The translations under genes were made by a program, and so were the position numbers. The notes beneath the pieces were generated by a model. It had not been told where the DNA came from. It worked only from the letters and a program-made list of their open reading frames with translations, and did not search any database. Positions 5,951 to 10,093 of a DNA stretch of 10,093 nucleotides are shown here, piece after piece. The stretch covers positions 1 to 10,093 of the forward strand of contig JBKJTP010000096.1 in the NCBI GenBank assembly GCA_046590195.1, written 5' to 3'. Each line of letters begins with the position of its first letter. Position 1 is the first letter of the stretch. This stretch comes from JBKJTP01 sp046590195. Lineage in GTDB: Bacteria > Bacteroidota > Ignavibacteria > Palsa-1295.

Positions 5951-7495
5951 TTATCTGGCGACCACTATTTTCGCTGTGCTGACGATGTTAGCAGAAGTTA
6001 TACGCGCTGTGTAGCAGCCAGGAGAAATGTCGCTCACATTCAGCAAAACATTTTCACCCGACATGACGTGTTGATTGATGTGTTTGACCTTTCTACCCAC
6101 AGCATCGATGACATCAATGGTCACAGGACCGGACACGACGGCGTCTAACGCCAAAGTCACTAGGCCCGAAGCAGGGTTAGGTATGCTGATGGACGTGGTC
6201 ATTCGTGCATATCTCGCGACTTCTGCGGTAGAAGCGGAGAGTCTGACGAGCACAAAATCGCCACCTCGCGAAGCGAGGTCTGCGCCAAGCGCGATTACAT
6301 CTTCGCCTTGCATCGTGATGGAGGTAAAGTAACTTGTACCTCCGGCACTGAGGTTGAACGGTAAAAAACCATTAGTCCCAAACGATGTCGCAACACCACC
6401 TCCAGCATTGAACTTGGCAATACCACCGTCATTCATAGCTTGACCCGCAACATAAATGTCGCCATTCGCTGTCACAGCCGATGAATATGCTTTGCCTGAG
6501 GTGAATGCGCCGGTCAAGACTGATTCTAGAAAGCCCATGTCTCGCGTGCCATCCATATTGAAGCGCGCAACGGCATAACCTTCAGGAGCTGAGCTTGTGT
6601 ATGTCACGATGATCTTATCACCGCTAAGGTGACATTCCACCCGGCCATCCCGGCACGGAACAAGACTCGCGGCAATTCCTTGATCGCCGAAGGTAACGTC
6701 GGGATTTCCCGTCGAATCGAAGCGGACAAGTGTGATCACGTTTGTCGTACCATTGGAGGTAGCGCCTGCGATCAATACTTTACCATCTGGCTGTAGCAAC
6801 CCGCCACCAGGCTGTGCGTCTGAGGGGGCAGTGATTCGTGTTATGCCATCACTGCTATAGGTCGCATCCAAAGTACCATCCTGATTGAACCGCATCGCGC
6901 CAAAGCCTGCGGAGCCTCCGTTGATATTGCCGTAGGAATGGCCAAAAGCAACTAGCTTACCGTCTAGCTGCTGAACAACACCGAAGTGTGCACCGCCAGA
7001 TACTGGATCGTAGCGCTTGCGCACGTAGCCCGAGTCTGCAAATGTCAAATCGACAGTGCCGTTCGAATTCAGTCTAAAGATAAACGGCTTTTGTCCACTG
7101 CCGGAGTTACTCTCATTGTCTTTCCCAACCCCAACGATCTTGCCGTCTGTCTGGACGGCAAATCCCAGCCCTTCACTGCGGGCATTAAATTTGGCCATCG
7201 TCTTTCCTGTCCCGCCGCCAAAGGCTGCGTCAACTTTGCCGGCTGAGTTATACTTGGCGATCGATGAGCGGTAATCGAAATTTTCCACGATCGTTGCGCC
7301 GCCAACGATGACCCCTTCTGCTGTCAGGATAACCTTAGCTGGAACATCGTTATTGCTGCCCCCTGTAAAGTCAATTCGTGAGAACCCATTGAAGCCGAAC
7401 GTGGGATCGACAACGAGGGTATTCTGAGCGTACGAGTTGCCGATTACAGAGCCAAACACTAGGAGAGCGGCCAGAGCATTGTAGAGTTGTTTCAT
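5951..7495 (-). CDS. Secreted delta-60-repeat (DUF5122-type) protein with T9SS C-terminal sorting domain
   Basis: This is a 514-residue exported protein. The N-terminus MKQLYNALAALLVFGSVIGN followed by SYAQ is a signal peptide. The body has seven repeats of a motif like DxxFGxxGxxxxxF (e.g. VDPTFGFNGF, VDLTFADSGY, PDVTFGDQGI, VATSFGTNGF) spaced about 55-60 residues apart, with linked DGK(I/L/V) motifs: the delta-60/DUF5122 pattern, probably a seven-bladed propeller. The last 80 residues (PNPASG... DAVGRKV... VSDISPGCYTARI... KIVVAR) match the type A T9SS sorting domain, so export to the cell surface or medium is expected. Start: an in-frame ATG at 7513 exists, but MKQL at 7495 gives the proper signal peptide and the likely promoter at 7522-7529 would leave almost no leader for 7513. 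The ligand or role is unknown. Confidence 0.88.
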   Translation of the reverse strand: MKQLYNALAALLVFGSVIGNSYAQNTLVVDPTFGFNGFSRIDFTGGSNNDVPAKVILTAEGVIVGGATIVENFDYRSSIAKYNSAGKVDAAFGGGTGKTMAKFNARSEGLGFAVQTDGKIVGVGKDNESNSGSGQKPFIFRLNSNGTVDLTFADSGYVRKRYDPVSGGAHFGVVQQLDGKLVAFGHSYGNINGGSAGFGAMRFNQDGTLDATYSSDGITRITAPSDAQPGGGLLQPDGKVLIAGATSNGTTNVITLVRFDSTGNPDVTFGDQGIAASLVPCRDGRVECHLSGDKIIVTYTSSAPEGYAVARFNMDGTRDMGFLESVLTGAFTSGKAYSSAVTANGDIYVAGQAMNDGGIAKFNAGGGVATSFGTNGFLPFNLSAGGTSYFTSITMQGEDVIALGADLASRGGDFVLVRLSASTAEVARYARMTTSISIPNPASGLVTLALDAVVSGPVTIDVIDAVGRKVKHINQHVMSGENVLLNVSDISPGCYTARITSANIVSTAKIVVAR

Positions 7496-7521
7496 GCAAA
7501 TTAAGTGAGTCAATTCGCAGC

Positions 7522-7529
7522 AAAGATAC
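7522..7529 (-). promoter_or_regulatory. Bacteroidota-type -7 promoter element for the T9SS cargo gene
   Basis: On the minus strand this reads TATCTTTG, an exact match to TAnnTTTG. An upstream TTTG (7552-7555) is a candidate -33 element, with a 22-base spacer that is at the long end. Transcription would begin near 7515, about 20 bases ahead of ATG 7495, which supports that start codon. Confidence 0.5.
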
Positions 7530-7539
7530 TAAATAGCAA

Positions 7540-7568
7540 AGGTTCTGTCCCAAATCAGGAAAGAACCT
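7540..7568 (-). terminator. Hairpin terminator after the proline-rich gene
   Basis: On the minus strand AGGTTCT pairs with AGAACCT and, after one mismatch, TCC with GGA, then TTTG and TATTT follow. It lies 30 bases past the stop of the gene ending at 7598 and overlaps the promoter region of the next gene. Confidence 0.45.
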
Positions 7569-7597
7569 CATCCATTACAACCATGAGTGGGACGCAG

Positions 7598-7843
7598 CTA
7601 CCCGATCATCGGCCCAGGCCCTGGTTGTGGCTGCGGGCTTGGATTGGTCGTCGGAGTGTGAGCTGGGGTTGGATCCGGTACTGAGCCCGGCGTTGAAGGA
7701 TCCTGCGGATCAGGCGCGCCCTTGTGTGGATTCGGGTCTGGCACTACACCAGGCGTCGAGCGGTCAGGCTGTTGCGGCTGCGATGGCTGTGGGGTCTGCG
7801 GTGTCGTCTCCGGAGTGTTCGGTACTTTCGGTTCTTCTTGCAT
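7598..7843 (-). CDS. Small proline-rich repeat protein (hypothetical)
   Basis: This 81-residue ORF consists largely of Pro, Thr, Gln, Asp and Ser. It contains an internal duplication of about 21 residues: STPGVVPDPNP (29-39) and STPGSVPDPTP (50-60). No signal peptide, membrane segment or folded domain is apparent, so it is probably disordered. I do not recognise a family. The ATG at 7843 has no convincing Shine-Dalgarno. A hairpin terminator follows (7540-7568) and tandem palindromes lie just upstream (7854-7887), which support a real transcription unit. The composition alone could come from a low-complexity stretch, so the coding call is moderate. Confidence 0.5.
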   Translation of the reverse strand: MQEEPKVPNTPETTPQTPQPSQPQQPDRSTPGVVPDPNPHKGAPDPQDPSTPGSVPDPTPAHTPTTNPSPQPQPGPGPMIG

Positions 7844-7853
7844 GGCTTCGTCT

Positions 7854-7887
7854 GATTAGGGTTAATCCAGATGATTAGGTTAATCCA
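7854..7887. repeat. Tandem GATTA-TAATC repeats upstream of the proline-rich gene
   Basis: GATTAGGGTTAATCCA (7854-7869) and GATTAGGTTAATCCA (7873-7887) are near-identical tandem copies. Each is itself an inverted repeat (GATTA...TAATC). They sit 11-44 bases upstream of the start codon at 7843, a position that suits an operator, but no regulator is identified. Confidence 0.4.
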
Positions 7888-7927
7888 CAGAAAAACTCTG
7901 CAACAGCCGTGCCTTCCGGGTTAAAAG

Positions 7928-7977
7928 CAAAATGCAGCAACTGCAACCCCCTAGGGACTTGCAGTTGCTGCATTTTG
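7928..7977. repeat. Perfect 19-bp inverted repeat with a palindromic loop
   Basis: CAAAATGCAGCAACTGCAA (7928-7946) is exactly complementary to 7959-7977. The 12-base loop contains CCCTAGGG (7949-7956), itself an 8-bp palindrome that could form loop-loop dimers. On the minus strand the stem is followed by CTTTTAA, so it might be a second terminator after the desaturase. It is 10 bases from the main terminator at 7988-8017. The stem is longer and more perfect than needed for termination. Confidence 0.65.
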
Positions 7978-7987
7978 GCGAGAGCAT

Positions 7988-8017
7988 AAAAAAAAGGCCA
8001 GCATTGCTGCTGGCCTT
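7988..8017 (-). terminator. Intrinsic terminator of the desaturase gene
   Basis: On the minus strand AAGGCCAGCA, loop GCAA (a GNRA tetraloop) and TGCTGGCCTT are followed by TTTTTT, 36 bases past the desaturase stop. This is a textbook intrinsic terminator. Confidence 0.88.
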
Positions 8018-8053
8018 AGATAGAGGGAATAAAGCTTGTTCGTGCTCCAGAGA

Positions 8054-9040
8054 TTAGTGCTCTGGGCTCAAGACGCCTGAGTTAGCTGCGTGTGAAGCCT
8101 TCTCCTTTGCGTTTTGGATCGCATCGTGAGCCGATTCTTTCGCATGCTCGATGCTTTCTTTTGCGTGCTCGACCGTCTCGCGTGAGGCGGTTTGCATTGC
8201 GAACTTTGCGTTGCCGACTGCTTCCTTTGCATGCTCGACCTTCTCCATTGCAGCGAGCTTAGCAGCAGCCGTAGCCTGCTTGAAGTTCGGCAAGCCCGAG
8301 TGAACGACCTTGATCTTCGCAAGACCGACAGCCTTCATGACGTTGATGTACATCCAACCGATATCGAATTCGAACCAGCGCTGCGAAAACTTCGAACTTG
8401 CTGGGAATTTGTGATGGTTGTTGTGAAGCTCTTCGCCGATCAGCAATACACCGAGTGGAATGAGGTTGCGGCTTTCGTCGCGCACCTTATAGTTACGGTA
8501 GCCAACAAAGTGGCCAAGACCGTTGACGACGCCTGCAGCCCAGAATGGTGTCCAGAGCACCTGGCCGAGCCATACGAGTGCGCCAGTCGTCCAGCCGAAG
8601 ATGAGGAAATCGACGATCATGACGGTCACCAGTCCAGCGAACTTGTGCGGCATGAAGAGCTTACGTTCGATGATGTCGTTCGGGCAGCCCTTCGCGTACT
8701 TCTCCATTGTCGTTGGATCGCTGTACGCCTTCTTGTACATGAACACACCGAGGAACAGCACCTTCCAGATCCCATGGGTGAGGGGTGAATGTGGATCCTC
8801 ATCGGTTTCGCAATGTGCATGATGCTTGCGGTGAACGGCTACCCATTCGCGAGTTGACATACCTGTGAAGAGCCATAACCACCAACGCATCGCCCATGCG
8901 ATGACCGGATGAAATTCAACCCCTGAGTGAGCCTGTGAGCGATGCATGTACAGCGACATGCAAAGGATCGTCATATGGCCGCAGAATAATACTGTAAGAA
9001 CTGGACCCCACCATGTGGAGGTCAAAAAAGATAGATCCAT
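8054..9040 (-). CDS. Membrane fatty-acid (acyl-CoA/acyl-lipid) desaturase with a HAKE-repeat helical tail
   Basis: This 328-residue di-iron membrane desaturase introduces a double bond into acyl chains and so adjusts membrane fluidity. All three histidine boxes are present: HRSQAH (33-38), HRKHH (70-74) and HNNHH (206-210), plus the additional GLGHFVGYRNY segment (174-184). Hydrophobic segments lie near 10-30, 47-60, 92-101, 132-150 and 152-172. The enzyme core ends near residue 253. Residues about 255-320 are a highly charged Ala-rich helix with HAKE/NAK units at 270, 277, 292, 299 and 310, resembling 11-residue LEA or amphipathic repeats; this tail is not part of the normal family. The ATG at 9040 has an AT-rich upstream without Shine-Dalgarno. 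A strong terminator lies downstream. Regiospecificity (delta-9 is common) is not determinable here. Confidence 0.93.
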   Translation of the reverse strand: MDLSFLTSTWWGPVLTVLFCGHMTILCMSLYMHRSQAHSGVEFHPVIAWAMRWWLWLFTGMSTREWVAVHRKHHAHCETDEDPHSPLTHGIWKVLFLGVFMYKKAYSDPTTMEKYAKGCPNDIIERKLFMPHKFAGLVTVMIVDFLIFGWTTGALVWLGQVLWTPFWAAGVVNGLGHFVGYRNYKVRDESRNLIPLGVLLIGEELHNNHHKFPASSKFSQRWFEFDIGWMYINVMKAVGLAKIKVVHSGLPNFKQATAAAKLAAMEKVEHAKEAVGNAKFAMQTASRETVEHAKESIEHAKESAHDAIQNAKEKASHAANSGVLSPEH

Positions 9041-9543
9041 TATTTAATGTAATTGGAACATTGGAAAAACAGCCCGGATCGATGAAGATCCATCTTAGCC
9101 AAGGATGGGGAGTAGTTGATGATGTGCTAGATCAAATGGGCTGCAAAGTAGATGAGCTGGTAAGACCTTAATGCGTCAAATCTGCCTGACTACTTATTCC
9201 GAAAGAGGAGTATAAACAGGATCGTCGTCGATCCTCCTTGGCTACATTTTCGGCACCGACACTACACTCTCCGGAAGCAAAAAGTTTGAGCTTAGGTGGA
9301 ACCACGATGTAGGGTTGTGGGGGGAATACCCATTTCGTGGTGGCAATTCGCTGCCAAGCGTGCCTTTTAGTAAGCAGTTTTTGTACCGCCCAACACTCAC
9401 TTTATCAGAATACCCCGTGGTATGATACTTGACCTAAGAACATCATCGTACCCCTGATGATACGTTGAATGAATGAATAGTAAGGGCGTATGAAGCAATA
9501 CTAAGGGTGCAATCACCAAAACTATAGGTTCTTATCGCTCCAA

Positions 9544-9576
9544 TTGAGACTGTTTAGCTGATCCACTTATGGTGGA
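9544..9576 (+). promoter_or_regulatory. Possible promoter with overlapping inverted repeat for the exported protein
   Basis: TTGAGA (9544-9549), an 18-base spacer and TATGGT (9568-9573) resemble a sigma70 promoter about 90 bases upstream of the ATG at 9665. TCCAC/GTGGA (9562-9576) overlaps the -10 and could be an operator. Found by eye; weak. Confidence 0.25.
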
Positions 9577-9652
9577 GTTACTCTAGGAACGACAGACAGG
9601 ATCCACATTAGGTCCGATACGCAAGAATACAGATCCGTTTATTACGCAAGGC

Positions 9653-9658
9653 AAGGAG
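9653..9658 (+). promoter_or_regulatory. Strong Shine-Dalgarno AAGGAG
   Basis: AAGGAG lies 6 bases before ATG 9665 and fixes the start of the truncated gene at the right edge. Confidence 0.75.
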
Positions 9659-9664
9659 CACGTT

Positions 9665-10093
9665 ATGAAAACCACTCAGATCATTATCGCTAAGGCCGCT
9701 CGCAGAGCCGCCGCTGCAATTCTTATCCCGATCTTCGGAGTTATCGCATTTGCTGCACCTCAGGCAGCTCTGGCTCAGCACTTTACATCCGACGCATCTG
9801 AAATGAAGCGTGTGGTAGTTGAAGCTGATGATCTCGATTCGATCATCTTCAACCGCACTACGCCATTTGCTGTACCGGCTGTATCTGATACCATCGGTCT
9901 CGTCTATCACGAGCCAATGCCTGATTCGACCATGCCGCGTAGCGCCATTGTGCTCGGCACCGTGATCATCCAGGCTGAAGAGTCTGGGGAAGTCATCGAG
10001 AAGCTCGAAGAATTCGCTCGCAAGCAGGGCGCTGACTGGGTTGTCTCGTTCGAGGAGCCTCGTAGGCGTAAGAACAGAGAGGGCGAGTTCTAC
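9665..10093 (+). CDS. Exported protein of unknown function, 3' end outside window
   Basis: An open frame of 143 codons runs from ATG 9665 to the window end without a stop. The N-terminus has basic residues, then a hydrophobic stretch (AAAAILIPIFGVIAFAAP) and AALA-Q at about residues 34-38, a good signal peptidase I site, so the product is exported. The mature part begins HFTSDASEMKRVVVEADD. A later segment, PRSAIVLGTVIIQ followed by a helix EVIEKLEEFARKQGADWVVS, resembles the strand-helix-strand ending in GA(D/N)xVV of small envelope proteins such as RcsF/YbjQ-like families; this is a loose, inferred similarity. AAGGAG 6 bases upstream is the best Shine-Dalgarno in the window. Codon use resembles the neighbouring genes. 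Overall function is unknown. Confidence 0.8.
   Translation, partial: MKTTQIIIAKAARRAAAAILIPIFGVIAFAAPQAALAQHFTSDASEMKRVVVEADDLDSIIFNRTTPFAVPAVSDTIGLVYHEPMPDSTMPRSAIVLGTVIIQAEESGEVIEKLEEFARKQGADWVVSFEEPRRRKNREGEFY

Larger units (their letters stand above)
9041..9664. other. 624-bp divergent intergenic region rich in hairpins
   Basis: I find no convincing gene. Visible structures are: AGGATCG-TCGT-CGATCCT (9218-9235); ACCACGA (9301-9307) with TCGTGGT (9335-9341) enclosing GGGT/ACCC and a G-rich loop; TGGCA/TGCCA (9341-9356) shortly followed by CCTTTT; ATACC-CCGT-GGTAT (9410-9423); and ATCATC/GATGAT (9442-9461). The arm GTGG just before 9301 can pair with CCAC at 9302-9305, competing with the larger stem. 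The promoters of both flanking genes must lie here. A structured RNA or a decayed gene is possible. Confidence 0.5.

Noticed and set aside
7627..7878. Plus-strand ORF of 83 residues opposite the proline-rich gene
   Set aside because: GTG start without a ribosome-binding site. It is a mirror of the repetitive minus-strand frame and has no recognisable features.
8192..8788. Long plus-strand ORF (198 residues) antisense to the desaturase
   Set aside because: The desaturase frame is unambiguous from its three His boxes. The antisense frame has no domain and no start signal.
9082..9171. 29-codon plus-strand ORF (MKIHLSQGWG…) with a TAATG overlap to a 14-codon ORF
   Set aside because: No Shine-Dalgarno, very short, and it overlaps the region that must hold the desaturase promoter. 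Could be a gene remnant, but not supportable.
9608..9910. Minus-strand ORF of 100 residues near the right edge
   Set aside because: It lies opposite the signal-peptide-bearing plus-strand gene with a strong ribosome-binding site, and its Cys/Ser-rich composition looks like a shadow.

Overview
This is a chromosomal window of about 50% GC. It probably comes from the Bacteroidota/Chlorobiota side of the FCB group, possibly a Kapabacteria- or Ignavibacteria-like lineage. The evidence for that is a large secreted protein with a type IX secretion (T9SS) C-terminal sorting domain, a match to the Bacteroidota -7 promoter element (TAnnTTTG) just upstream of that gene, and a mix of genes with and without Shine-Dalgarno sites. 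The phylum-level placement is an inference. No rRNA, tRNA, CRISPR array or insertion sequence is visible.

Layout. (1) At the left edge, on the minus strand, only the first 12 codons of what looks like hsdM (type I restriction-modification methyltransferase subunit) are inside the window. Divergent from it on the plus strand are an FAD-dependent DAO-family oxidoreductase (281-1465) and a Fic-domain enzyme with an N-terminal inhibitory motif (1589-2821). Fic genes often travel with type I R-M loci, so the left end may be the edge of a defence or accessory island. (2) A short repeat-rich spacer (2852-2946) and a structured leader precede the core ribosomal pair rplU-rpmA (3111-3746), which ends in a strong hairpin terminator. 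(3) Convergent to it is an oversized aldo/keto reductase (3840-5456, minus). A small basic protein of unknown function (5616-5870, plus) is divergent from the reductase. (4) After a 15-bp bidirectional terminator comes a minus-strand block: a delta-60-repeat protein with a T9SS sorting signal (5951-7495), a small proline-rich protein (7598-7843), and a membrane fatty-acid desaturase with an unusual HAKE-repeat tail (8054-9040). Each has its own hairpin terminator downstream, so these look like single-gene transcripts. (5) A 624-bp hairpin-rich gap without convincing genes leads to the start of an exported protein (9665 onward, plus) that runs off the right edge.

The genes do not form one pathway. 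The window is mostly housekeeping, envelope and metabolic genes separated by compact terminators. The most unusual features are the structured rplU leader, the desaturase tail, a 19-bp perfect hairpin with a palindromic loop (7928-7977), palindromes upstream of the Fic gene, and the empty structured gap at 9041-9664. I see no convincing evidence of a wholly new multi-gene system.
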